Positions 15,027 through 22,752 of a DNA stretch of 31,260 nucleotides are shown here, piece by piece. Numbering within the stretch: the first letter of the stretch is position 1; every line of letters begins with the position of its first letter. Origin of the DNA: Deferribacteraceae bacterium (lineage in GTDB: Bacteria > Chrysiogenota > Deferribacteres > Deferribacterales > JAISNW01); the NCBI GenBank assembly GCA_031285415.1, contig JAITWF010000067.1, forward strand, positions 1-31,260. The letters run 5' to 3'. The translations under genes were made by a program, and so were the position numbers. The notes beneath the pieces are model-generated. The model was not told where the DNA came from and did not search any database. It saw only the letters and a program-made list of their open reading frames with translations.

Positions 15027-15120
15027 CCCTCCCCTTGAGGGAGGGTCGAAGCTTCTGCTTCGGGGAGGGGTCTTTACCCCCCACCAGCAACGAGTTGCTG
15101 ACTCCCCCTCAAGGGGGGAG
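15027..15120. repeat. Nested palindromic repeat between pstB and phoU
   Basis: Three small hairpins are visible: CCCTCCC/GGGAGGG (15027-15033 with 15039-15045), CGAAGC/GCTTCG (15047-15062) and AGCAAC/GTTGCT (15086-15099). The outer arms (TCCCCTTGAGGG and CCCTCAAGGGGGGA) are also complementary. There is no T-run after the first stem, so it does not look like a plain terminator. It could stabilise the upstream pst mRNA or dampen read-through to phoU-phoB-phoR. Confidence 0.75.
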
Positions 15121-15144
15121 TGTTGTGAATGAGGAGGAGTTACA

Positions 15145-15825
15145 GTGTCTAAACGGATGGATTTTGAATTTTTCGAGCTAAGCAGTACGTTAGCTAATAT
15201 GATAAGTATTACGCAGTCGATGTTTGCCGACGCTATCATTGCGCTACAGACGCAAGATGTAGATCTGGCTAGCGATGTAGTGGCACGAGATAAAGAGGTT
15301 GACAGGCTCGATCTCGAGATCGATGAGCATTGCCTACGGATCTTAGCGTTATACGATCCTAAGGCGTCGCAGCTTCGTTACGTAGTGGCGGCGTTGCGCC
15401 TTATTATGGATATCGAGAGGGTGGCTGATCACTGCAAGGTGATAGCAAAGCAGGTGAAGAAACACCACTGCGCACCATTGGTGCAGAGTCTGCCCGATCT
15501 TGCAGAGATGGCGAAGATGACGGCGAATGCCCTTACCATTGCGGCGGAGGCGTTTACCGAGGAGAGTATCGAGAGGGCGGCGAGGGTGATGGATATCGAC
15601 AAGGAGATCGATACGATTCAAAGTAAAGTTACGAAGGAGTTACTACTTTTTATCACCGCTAACCCTGATAAGGGGAAGCTCGGCATAGCGATGACAAACG
15701 TTGTGCGCCGAATTGCTCGTATCTCCGATCACTCCAAAAATATCGCCGAAGCTGTGCATTACGTATTAGATGGCACCAATATACGCCATATGGATATCAA
15801 AAATGAGCACAATCCTGCTGATTGA
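15145..15825 (+). CDS. phoU: Phosphate signalling regulator PhoU
   Basis: PhoU links the Pst transporter to PhoR and keeps the Pho regulon off when phosphate is plentiful. This 226-residue protein is all-helical with two repeats of the PhoU domain. Metal-binding E/DXXXD-type motifs are seen in VARDKEVDRLDLEID (about 47-61) and MDIDKEIDTIQ (about 149-159). The start is GTG, with GAGGAGGAG 6-7 bases upstream; an ATG four codons later is too far from it. phoB begins within its last codons. Confidence 0.95.
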   Translation: MSKRMDFEFFELSSTLANMISITQSMFADAIIALQTQDVDLASDVVARDKEVDRLDLEIDEHCLRILALYDPKASQLRYVVAALRLIMDIERVADHCKVIAKQVKKHHCAPLVQSLPDLAEMAKMTANALTIAAEAFTEESIERAARVMDIDKEIDTIQSKVTKELLLFITANPDKGKLGIAMTNVVRRIARISDHSKNIAEAVHYVLDGTNIRHMDIKNEHNPAD

Positions 15826-16468
15826 AGATGAGGCTGAGCTTCGAGAGCTGATCCAGTATAACCTTGAGCGTATGGGGCATAAGGCTGTTCCACTTGCTAA
15901 TGCGAACGACGCACTCATTGTGCTGGAGGATGTCCCAGCTGATCTAATTCTTTTAGACATAATGCTTCCAGGGCTTAATGGGATACACTTTCTGGAGATT
16001 ATACGCAGGAAGGGGGTTACCACTCCAGTGATAATCCTATCTGCTCGTAATGGCGAGCATGATCTGATAAACGCTCTCGAGAAGGGGGCAGACGACTATA
16101 TAACGAAACCGTTCAGTATCGACTTCCTAGAGGCGAAGGTGAACGCAATTATGCGCCGCAGTAGCTCTGATATTAACGTTAAAAAGAGCCGTCAGGGGAT
16201 CTATATCGACGATACCACGCATAAAGTCATCGTAGACGGCGAGCCGTTGAGCCTGACGCAGAAGGAGTACGACCTATTGTCACTCCTTATTGCAAATCCG
16301 CAGAGGGTATACACTCGCAATCAGATACTTAATAGCGTTTGGGGGTACGATAACGATATCTTCACACGGACGGTCGACGCCCATATCGCAAGCCTTCGCA
16401 AGAAGTTAGGCGAGAGGGGTAGATTTATAAAGTCGGTGCCAAAGATCGGCTACTGCTGGGAGGATTGA
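15803..16468 (+). CDS. phoB: Phosphate response regulator PhoB (OmpR family)
   Basis: PhoB binds Pho boxes when phosphorylated by PhoR. From the ATG at 15803 it is 221 residues: a receiver domain with the acidic pocket EDE (8-10), phosphorylated Asp52 in LLDIMLPG, and conserved Lys102 in TKPF, then an OmpR-type winged helix ending with RTVDAHIASLRKKLG and VPKIGYCW. The frame extends 11 codons further upstream inside phoU, but the receiver domain begins at MSTILLIEDE, so the later ATG is preferred. It overlaps phoU by 23 bases. The candidate Pho box at 12475 is its likely target. Confidence 0.92.
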   Translation: MSTILLIEDEAELRELIQYNLERMGHKAVPLANANDALIVLEDVPADLILLDIMLPGLNGIHFLEIIRRKGVTTPVIILSARNGEHDLINALEKGADDYITKPFSIDFLEAKVNAIMRRSSSDINVKKSRQGIYIDDTTHKVIVDGEPLSLTQKEYDLLSLLIANPQRVYTRNQILNSVWGYDNDIFTRTVDAHIASLRKKLGERGRFIKSVPKIGYCWED

Positions 16469-17853
16469 TGAAAAACAGTGTTATGCGAACATTTCTGATT
16501 ATCTTCCTTCCTGCTGCTCTGTCGCTTCTGATCGCCCTTGCATTTCTATATCAGAAAAATAGTGATAATGCCGAAATGCAGTTGCAACGCTTGCTTACCG
16601 ACCAGTGGGTGATGATTAAAGATACAGGGCTTCCAGAGTCGCACACAGAAGAAAGCCATACAGCATTGAGAAATATTACGAATGAAACCAACTTGCGGAT
16701 CTCTGTTATCTCGCAAGAGGGGAGAATGTTGGTGGATTCGGCTATAGTGAACCCTGATATCGCTGAAAATCACTCCAGCAGGGAGGAGGTGCGCAGTGCA
16801 ATCCTTGGAGTGCCGAAGATCGCCGTACGTAAGAGTAGATCGACTGGCGAGTACATGATCTATTACGCAAAAGCTCTTCCCTCTGGAAATATTTTGCGCC
16901 TAGCCTACCCTGCAACATTCTACAATAATAGACATGTGATGAATATAGGGATCTTTGTTATCTTAATGGGGATTGTGGCGGCATTTGCAGGATTTATCGC
17001 CATGCGTCGGGCGAGGGAGCTTGTGGGTTTTGAGAGGGCGATTCGAGGCGAGGAGTTTATCCCATTCTCTGATCCTATTATGGATAAGGCTCTTCTTCTG
17101 GTGCGCAGGGCGGAACATCAGGCGATTGAGGCGGATAGGAGTAGAGAACTTTTGCAGGATAAGCTAAACTTTCTCCTCTCCAATATGATGATCATGACGA
17201 ATCTTTCGGCAAATGCAGATTATATAAACTATAAAACTGACCTTGTGGGGAATATCTCTCACGAGCTTAAAACGCCATTGGCACTGGTGCAGGGTGCGTC
17301 GGAGACGATATTGAAAGATCCCTCTATGCCGAAGGAGACGATGGAGCGGTTCCTTAATACGATCCATCGCAACAGCATTCGTATGTCGGAGCTTATATCA
17401 GATATGCTAGAGCTTCACCGCCTAGAGAATACAGCCAACACCCCAAACGCTACGGCTGACGTGCAGGAGATCGTGGCAGAGCTAAAGGATCTATATGGGC
17501 ATGAGCTTATCTTTGAGGTTAAGACCGATACAGTTCGAATGGAGGCGGCGCACCTATTAAGCATTTTATCAAACCTCGTCTCGAATGCGCAGAAGTACTC
17601 TACTGGCAAGAGGGTTGAGGTGCTGATCGATAGTGCTGTGATTGCGGTATCCGATGAGGGGCCTGTTATTGCAAAGAGCGATAGAAGCAGGATCTTCGAG
17701 CGATTTTACTCAGTGTCCGACTCTCGCAATAGGTCTCACTCTGGCTCTGGGCTGGGGCTTGCGATCGTTAAGCATATCGTAATGCTCTACCATGGGCATA
17801 TCAGCGTGACTAAGAACGATATGGGTGGGAATACCTTTAAGATTGAGTATTAA
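16468..17853 (+). CDS. phoR: Sensor histidine kinase PhoR
   Basis: PhoR phosphorylates PhoB. From the ATG at 16468 the protein is 461 residues with a membrane segment (about 7-26), a periplasmic region (about 28-155), a second membrane segment (about 157-177), then a HisKA domain with the phospho-accepting His265 in ISHELKTP, and a HATPase domain with N-box LSNLVSNAQKY, DEGP and GSGLGLAIVKH. A TTG one codon earlier is also in frame. GGGAGGA lies 4-5 bases before the ATG. The large extracytoplasmic domain is more like PhoR of Gram-positives and deltaproteobacteria than the short E. coli form. Its stop overlaps the stop of the toxin gene on the other strand. Confidence 0.92.
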   Translation: MKNSVMRTFLIIFLPAALSLLIALAFLYQKNSDNAEMQLQRLLTDQWVMIKDTGLPESHTEESHTALRNITNETNLRISVISQEGRMLVDSAIVNPDIAENHSSREEVRSAILGVPKIAVRKSRSTGEYMIYYAKALPSGNILRLAYPATFYNNRHVMNIGIFVILMGIVAAFAGFIAMRRARELVGFERAIRGEEFIPFSDPIMDKALLLVRRAEHQAIEADRSRELLQDKLNFLLSNMMIMTNLSANADYINYKTDLVGNISHELKTPLALVQGASETILKDPSMPKETMERFLNTIHRNSIRMSELISDMLELHRLENTANTPNATADVQEIVAELKDLYGHELIFEVKTDTVRMEAAHLLSILSNLVSNAQKYSTGKRVEVLIDSAVIAVSDEGPVIAKSDRSRIFERFYSVSDSRNRSHSGSGLGLAIVKHIVMLYHGHISVTKNDMGGNTFKIEY

Positions 17854-18119
17854 GGCCAAAGGCGTGCGGTGTGCAATACTCGTAATATAGTGATTGTACC
17901 ATTATTCTCTGTATACACAACGATATAGTTCGTCGTTACGACCATCTCACGTGTTCCTTCGACACGCCCTGGTTTGTAGATATATGGGAAGCGTAATAGA
18001 TTGTTGATTTTAGCCAAGATCTCATCTTTTAAGAGCTGAGCAGCTGCAGGGTTGTCGTCGGATATATAGTCAATGATCGCAGATAGATCATCCAACGCCT
18101 CTTGGTGCCAACTAATCAT
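17850..18119 (-). CDS. ParE/RelE-superfamily toxin of a type II toxin-antitoxin pair
   Basis: This 89-residue protein has the ParE/RelE fold pattern: WHQEALDDLSAIIDYISDDNP (helix 1 region; first residues 4-14 typical of the family), a second helix ending with the PYIYKPGRVEGTREMVV strand, NYIVVYTENNGTITILRVLHTARLWP at the end. The invariant Arg/Gly region and final LRVLHTAR are characteristic. The family either poisons DNA gyrase (ParE) or cuts mRNA (RelE); the sequence is closer to ParE. It overlaps the antitoxin gene by 8 bases and converges on phoR with overlapping stop codons. Confidence 0.88.
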   Translation of the reverse strand: MISWHQEALDDLSAIIDYISDDNPAAAQLLKDEILAKINNLLRFPYIYKPGRVEGTREMVVTTNYIVVYTENNGTITILRVLHTARLWP

Positions 18120-18294
18120 TATTGCGTTTTCTATCGATTATTTTTTGTATATCGTCCATAGCCTGTTCATGAGGTATTAATGGCTTGGTGCTATGCAGAG
18201 CCTCATTCACCTTAGCGCAAAACCACTCATTATATGGCTCAGTATCGTGCAATAACTCTGTTGGCAACGATTCAACTTTGGCAACTTTAATCAT
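18112..18294 (-). CDS. Antitoxin of the ParE-type pair
   Basis: This 60-residue protein lies directly upstream of the toxin gene and shares 8 bases with it, the usual antitoxin-first order. The NEWFCAKVNEALHSTKPLIPHEQAM segment resembles the stability-determinant/ParD-like antitoxins, in which the C-terminal helix wraps the toxin. GAGG lies 5 bases before the ATG. The N-terminal part may form the DNA-binding dimer that represses the promoter at 18313-18341. Confidence 0.8.
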   Translation of the reverse strand: MIKVAKVESLPTELLHDTEPYNEWFCAKVNEALHSTKPLIPHEQAMDDIQKIIDRKRNND

Positions 18295-18312
18295 GTCGAC
18301 CTCTATATATAG

Positions 18313-18341
18313 ATTATGGATCCTCTAGGAGCGATAGTCAA
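18313..18341 (-). promoter_or_regulatory. Promoter and candidate operator of the toxin-antitoxin pair
   Basis: On the minus strand TTGACT (18336-18341) and CATAAT (18313-18318) are 17 bases apart, both 5 of 6 matches to consensus. The spacer contains the small inverted repeat TCCT-CT-AGGA (18321-18330), well placed for repression by the antitoxin or the complex. Confidence 0.65.
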
Positions 18342-18347
18342 GATGAA

Positions 18348-18710
18348 TTAATGAGTATTAAACGCTCTCTCAATATGCGTTATCTCGTCGCCATCTATAG
18401 AGATTATATCAAACTGGCAGAGTAGATTAAAGTTATGATACTTTAGGTAGTGGTTGGCAGTTTTTATAATCTGCTGCTGCTTCCTGCGAGTGACGGCTTC
18501 ATAACCTTTGCCAAATCTGGCGGAGCTGCGCCTCTTCACCTCTACAAAGATCAGTTTATTCTGGCAGGTTGCTATAATATCGATCTCGCCTAGTGGAGAT
18601 CGGTAGTTTTGCTCTAAGATCGTGTACCCCTTTTTTTTCAGATACTTTGCGGCGAGCCTCTCCCCTTCGGCACCGAAGGTGAGCGTTAGTTTGCGGAAAA
18701 AGCCGAACAA
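18348..18710 (-). CDS. YraN/UPF0102 family protein
   Basis: This 120-residue protein belongs to the YraN (UPF0102) family, which has an endonuclease-like fold of the Holliday-junction resolvase type. The typical residues are GAEGERLAAKYLKKKGY (13-29), SPLGEIDIIA (about 43-52) and FVEVKRRSS (about 60-68), which supply the E, D and E/K pattern of such nucleases. The start is TTG with a full AGGAGG 7 bases upstream; translation begins inside rnhB with a 25-base overlap. The rnhB-yraN pair is a common arrangement. Its activity is not well known. Confidence 0.9.
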   Translation of the reverse strand: MFGFFRKLTLTFGAEGERLAAKYLKKKGYTILEQNYRSPLGEIDIIATCQNKLIFVEVKRRSSARFGKGYEAVTRRKQQQIIKTANHYLKYHNFNLLCQFDIISIDGDEITHIERAFNTH

Positions 18711-19243
18711 AACGTCCTCCTATGTAGTGGCGACAGTCCGACATCTTTTATTGCGGCGATATGTGCGGCAGAGCCGTAGCCCTTATTCTTATCCCACTGG
18801 TAGGCTGGCGATACCGTTGCAAGCTTCACCATTAGTGCGTCTCTGTAGACCTTCCCGACGATAGAGGCGGCGGATACGCATGGATACAGGTCGTCTGCTT
18901 TATATGGGTGTTCGTGAGGGCATGGGAGGTTATTGAGCGCAACTGCGTCCACGATGATCTTGTCGCATGGGGTGCCAAGGCGTATTATAGCCATATGCAT
19001 AGCCTGTTTAGTGGCTGGAACGATTCCGATCTTGTCGATTAAAATATTGCACACCACCCCTATCCCGATAGCGATAGCGTTTTTCTGTATTTCAACTGCT
19101 AATCGCTCTCGTTTTCTGGCGGAGAGTTTTTTTGAATCCTTTATCTCTAGGTTTACATAATCTGGCGGCAGGATGACTGCACATGCCACCACAGGACCAG
19201 CCAACGCCCCTCTGCCCACCTCGTCTACACCTGCTATTATCAT
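18686..19243 (-). CDS. rnhB: Ribonuclease HII
   Basis: RNase HII cleaves RNA in RNA:DNA hybrids and starts removal of misincorporated ribonucleotides. The 185-residue protein begins with the hallmark GVDEVGRGALAGPVV (residues 5-19; Asp7 and Glu8 catalytic), followed by the IKDSKKLSARKRE block, a catalytic Asp in IIVDAVAL (about 96-103) and the ASIVGKVYRD motif (about 124-133). It overlaps the upstream MarC gene by four bases and yraN by 25. Confidence 0.95.
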   Translation of the reverse strand: MIIAGVDEVGRGALAGPVVACAVILPPDYVNLEIKDSKKLSARKRERLAVEIQKNAIAIGIGVVCNILIDKIGIVPATKQAMHMAIIRLGTPCDKIIVDAVALNNLPCPHEHPYKADDLYPCVSAASIVGKVYRDALMVKLATVSPAYQWDKNKGYGSAAHIAAIKDVGLSPLHRRTFCSAFSAN

Positions 19244-19875
19244 TGCGCCAGTAGTGGAAATACTGATTTCATGCCGATCACAAACATCTTCGCCCCGATC
19301 GCCATGATAAAGACCTGCATGATTCGAGAGATTACGTATAACACTAGCTTGCCAAAGACCCTCTCGATCTGCTTGATACTCATGAATAGTAGGAAGGTGA
19401 TGAGGATCACTACCACTATCGATACAAGCGTGATCGGCATGCCATGTTCGCTATGTATGATGATGAGGGTGGAGAGTGTGCCAGGGCCTACAAGTATTGG
19501 AAAAGCCATCGGTACGATCCGTTTAGAGACCTCTTCGTCGTAGTTAATGACATTTTTATGATCGTCGGAGGCGACCTGTGGAAAGAGCAGATTCTTTGCG
19601 CCCATTATCAGGAATAGTAGCCCCCCTGCGATATGTAGCTCTGCTATATTGAGGCTAAAGATATTCTCCATCACAAACTGCCCGATAAGCGCAAAGATAA
19701 ACATTATCACCGCTGCCGTAAAGACTATCGAGCGGAAGAGCTTCTTGCGTGTAGGCTCATCGAGGTCGTCGGACATCGAGATAAAGACCGGCAGGTTGCC
19801 AAAGGGGTTCAGGATAGCGAGCAGCGCAAAGACAGATGTAGATACAAGCGGCAGTAAAACTAAGATATCGTTCAC
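19240..19875 (-). CDS. MarC family integral membrane protein (second of a tandem pair)
   Basis: This 211-residue, very hydrophobic protein has about six membrane segments and the MarC (UPF0056) hallmarks: ILNPFGNLPVFISM near residue 25, the GGLLFLIMGAKNLLF segment and FPILVGPGTLSTLIII. The family's transport substrate is unknown; an early link to multiple antibiotic resistance was not upheld. It is a diverged copy of the next gene upstream, with the same length. It overlaps that gene and rnhB by four bases each. Confidence 0.9.
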   Translation of the reverse strand: MNDILVLLPLVSTSVFALLAILNPFGNLPVFISMSDDLDEPTRKKLFRSIVFTAAVIMFIFALIGQFVMENIFSLNIAELHIAGGLLFLIMGAKNLLFPQVASDDHKNVINYDEEVSKRIVPMAFPILVGPGTLSTLIIIHSEHGMPITLVSIVVVILITFLLFMSIKQIERVFGKLVLYVISRIMQVFIMAIGAKMFVIGMKSVFPLLAQ

Positions 19876-20507
19876 TTTAATCCCCCTAAGATAGGAAAAG
19901 AATCCAAAATGCCGACCGTCAGCATATGCACCCCAGTCGTCATGATAAAGATCTGCATAATTCGAGAGATCACATATAGGGCAAGCTTCCCTAAGATCTT
20001 CTCGATAATATTCGTATTGCTAAAGAGCAGAAAGATCAGCGTAAATGAGATTAAAACGGTTAAAATTGTTGTAATCATGCCATTTTCGCCAGTCATAATT
20101 ATAATTGTGGAGAGAACGCCAGGCCCCACTAGGAGAGGAAACGCCATAGGGATAATTCGTTTGTAGATGTCGCTATCAGTTGATTGAACGGTGGTGGTGG
20201 GGCTGTTGGCAGTTTTTGCTGCCTCCATCAGATTTTTCACTGCAACGGCGATAATAAGTGCGCCCCCAGCGATACGAAGCTCTGCAAGGGTGAGTAGAAA
20301 GATCCGCTCCATTATAAATGTGCCGACAACGGCGAAGATCATCGATATAATAAAAGCGGTAAGTATCACAGCACGGAATAGCTTTTTGCGTAGGCGATTG
20401 TCGAGATCTTCAGACATTGAGAGGAATACTGGAACGTTGCCAAATGCGTTTGTTATGGCTATAAGTGCGAATACCGATGATAGAAGCGGTGCAAATATAG
20501 CCTCCAT
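19872..20507 (-). CDS. MarC family integral membrane protein (first of a tandem pair)
   Basis: This 211-residue protein has the same layout as its downstream neighbour: ITNAFGNVPVFLSMSEDLD near the N-terminus, GGALIIAVAVKNL in the middle and RIIPMAFPLLVGPGVLSTI, then a last pair of membrane segments with LYVISRIMQIFIM. A duplication within the operon is the simplest explanation. It starts 9 bases after the metal permease gene ends, so it is probably co-transcribed with it. Whether the two MarC proteins form a heteromer is unknown. Confidence 0.9.
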   Translation of the reverse strand: MEAIFAPLLSSVFALIAITNAFGNVPVFLSMSEDLDNRLRKKLFRAVILTAFIISMIFAVVGTFIMERIFLLTLAELRIAGGALIIAVAVKNLMEAAKTANSPTTTVQSTDSDIYKRIIPMAFPLLVGPGVLSTIIIMTGENGMITTILTVLISFTLIFLLFSNTNIIEKILGKLALYVISRIMQIFIMTTGVHMLTVGILDSFPILGGLK

Positions 20508-20516
20508 AGCTGCAAC

Positions 20517-21629
20517 CTACCCCTCCATTGCTCTGCAAGCCTGCTCTCGCCCCTCTGGCAAAAGCTGAACGGTATTATCGTCGCTAACCTGCAAAAATCC
20601 CCTTACGATAGCAGAGTTAAGTACAAGCTCGGTGAACTCACCGTTCCAATTAAAGTGAGTGGAGATTGTACCCTTCATATTCTCCTCTCTGGCGTCGCCG
20701 ATCACCTCATGTTGCCATAGGTGTACTAGGAGCATATTTACTGAAAATTCTGCTCTCATCGTATGTCTCTGGTACGCCTTCGCAATCATCCCTGTTTTTG
20801 GTGCGAAGATAAAGATGAACATGAAGAGTAAACCGATCGTCGTCGTTATACTGCCAGCGATCGATACAGTAAGGAGGTGCGACGCCCAATATCCCAGTAG
20901 CGTTGCGATCACCCCTGCAATCGGTGCCAGAAAGAACATCGCCCAGAGGCGTTTTGTGAAGTACGACGCCATAATAGCAGGACCCACAAGTAGCGCAACC
21001 ACCATGATAGAGCCTGCGACCTCGAAGGCAACCACTACCGTTATCGAAACCATCAACATCATGCCGTATAGCACTGTTTTCGGCTTGAATCCTGATGTTG
21101 CAGCGTAGTTTGGATCAAATATCGCAAGCTTTAACTCCTTATAGAAGATAAAGCAGAGTATTATATTAAGAAGCATGACGCCGCCGATCTGATACGCCGA
21201 CATCGCCCCATAATCGACACCATTTATCTCTAGTCGGTTCAGCGGCGCAAAAGCTAACTCGCCCATCAGTACTGCGTCGGTATCGACATGAACCTGCACT
21301 GAAAAGAGCGAGATCAGTATCACCGCAACGCTAAAGAGGAACGGATAGATCACCCCAATAGCGGCGTCGATCTTTATTAACTTTGTGCCAGCAAGTATCT
21401 CGACCAGCACAACGGTCAGTAGCCCCACAATACCTGCGGATAGTACTAATATTGGCGAATCGATCGTATTTACAATAAAAAAGCCGATAATTATACCTAA
21501 TAGCACCGAGTGGCTGATAGCATCGCCTAGCAATGTCATCCTGCGAAGCACCAGAAGCACTCCAGGGATGGAGCAGCAGATTGCGGTAATACAGGCGATT
21601 AAGATTATCTCTAGCTGTGCGTTAATCAT
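20517..21629 (-). CDS. Metal ABC transporter permease with C-terminal soluble domain (TroD/ZnuB type)
   Basis: This permease of the ABC-3 family imports Mn, Zn or Fe with its neighbours. From the ATG at 21629 it is 370 residues. The first about 285 hold the membrane domain: PGVLLVLRRMTLLGDAISHSVLLG (near 17-40) and the LVGPAIMASYFTKRLW coupling region are typical. About 85 extra residues follow (from the AKAYQRHTMRAEF region to the end) with helix-rich sequence then strand-like VRGFLQVSDDNTVQLLPEG, which fits a winged helix. I prefer 21629 because GGAAGG lies 7-8 bases before it; a GTG five codons earlier overlaps that signal. It overlaps the upstream permease gene. Confidence 0.88.
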   Translation of the reverse strand: MINAQLEIILIACITAICCSIPGVLLVLRRMTLLGDAISHSVLLGIIIGFFIVNTIDSPILVLSAGIVGLLTVVLVEILAGTKLIKIDAAIGVIYPFLFSVAVILISLFSVQVHVDTDAVLMGELAFAPLNRLEINGVDYGAMSAYQIGGVMLLNIILCFIFYKELKLAIFDPNYAATSGFKPKTVLYGMMLMVSITVVVAFEVAGSIMVVALLVGPAIMASYFTKRLWAMFFLAPIAGVIATLLGYWASHLLTVSIAGSITTTIGLLFMFIFIFAPKTGMIAKAYQRHTMRAEFSVNMLLVHLWQHEVIGDAREENMKGTISTHFNWNGEFTELVLNSAIVRGFLQVSDDNTVQLLPEGREQACRAMEG

Positions 21630-22752
21630 GCAATGCCTTCCCACTCATATCTATTATATGCCCAGAACGCTCTGCTACACTTCGTCCTAAAGGGGTGATC
21701 GACCAGTGCGCAGGAGAGATCTCCGTTGCAAGCCCCTTCTCCTTTAACTCTGCAAGCATAGCGTCTACATCGTTTTTTATAGGGAACATCGAGCGTATAT
21801 GCGCTCGCTCATGCCCCTTCTCGCCGCCATCTTGCCCTGCTAAGATATATAGTGTATCAAGCACCGCATGTGCGTCGGCATATATAAGTTTATTTTTCCT
21901 GCGTAAGTAGTTCGGTATAATCCCTCTGCACGGAGCAAGGAAGAACGATAGGAGCGCAATAAGGCTGATACACACTATTATCGCAGGGCCAGTAGGCAGA
22001 TTTGGTATAAAGCTAGAGGCGACGCTGCCGATAACACCAGAGAGTGCGCCGAAGAACGACGCAAGCAACATCATAACGACTATATTATTCGTCCACTGGC
22101 GTGCAGCGGCGGCAGGTGTCACAAGTAGCGCACTCATAAGCACCACGCCAACGGTCTGAAGACCGATAATAACGCTTCCGACTAGCATAAATAGGAATAG
22201 AAGCTCTAGCTTTGTGACTGGAAGCCCAGTGCCAGCGGCGTATTCAGAATCGAATGCCACAAGGAGAAGCTCCTTCCAGAAAACTATCAGCAGGAAGAGG
22301 ATAATTCCGCCGATTACGGCGATCACCTGAATATCGCTTACAAGCATAGTTGCCGCCTGTCCGAATAGAAAGGTCTCAATCCCAGCAGGGGCGGTGTTCG
22401 GTTTATACTGTATATAGCTTAAAAGCACCATGCCTAATCCGAAATACATAGATAACATAAGGCTTAGCGAACTATCTTTCTTTAAATGACCTTTCTTTAC
22501 GAGCAGAAACATATTAGAGGCGGCAAAACATCCAGCTATTGCGGCACCGATGATTAGCACGGAGTGCGTTCTAGAGCCTGTCAGCATAAACGCCAGCACG
22601 ATCCCTGGCAAACTTGCATGAGATACGGCGTCTGCCAGGAGGCTGTTCTTCTTTAACATTGCAAGGGAGCCGATAATGCCACTTATAGCACCTAAAAGTG
22701 CCGCCCCTCCTGCAACGATAAAGAGTGTATAGCTGAAATCGATATCAAACAT
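21622..22752 (-). CDS. Metal ABC transporter permease with C-terminal winged-helix-like domain (TroC/ZnuB type)
   Basis: This 376-residue ABC-3 permease has the motif GSLAMLKKNSLLADAVSHASLPG near residues 28-50 (split across two membrane segments) and the LLVTPAAAARQWTN coupling loop. After the last membrane segment and a basic LRRKNKL stretch, about 85 residues look like a DtxR/MarR-type winged helix: a helix AHAVLDTLYILA, then VDAMLAELKEKGLATEIS and the wing-like HWSITPLGRSVAERSG. Similar permease-repressor fusions are known in some metal transporters, so it may sense metal or bind the ATPase. It overlaps the ATPase gene by 1 base. Confidence 0.9.
   Translation of the reverse strand: MFDIDFSYTLFIVAGGAALLGAISGIIGSLAMLKKNSLLADAVSHASLPGIVLAFMLTGSRTHSVLIIGAAIAGCFAASNMFLLVKKGHLKKDSSLSLMLSMYFGLGMVLLSYIQYKPNTAPAGIETFLFGQAATMLVSDIQVIAVIGGIILFLLIVFWKELLLVAFDSEYAAGTGLPVTKLELLFLFMLVGSVIIGLQTVGVVLMSALLVTPAAAARQWTNNIVVMMLLASFFGALSGVIGSVASSFIPNLPTGPAIIVCISLIALLSFFLAPCRGIIPNYLRRKNKLIYADAHAVLDTLYILAGQDGGEKGHERAHIRSMFPIKNDVDAMLAELKEKGLATEISPAHWSITPLGRSVAERSGHIIDMSGKALHD

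Noticed and set aside
15770..15802. Upstream extension of PhoB
   Set aside because: Receiver domains start directly at the strand TILLIEDE; the extension is phoU sequence in another frame.
20659..21108. Plus-strand open frame of 149 codons
   Set aside because: It is antisense to the metal permease gene; its hydrophobic, Ile/Thr-rich look is what the complement of membrane-protein codons gives.
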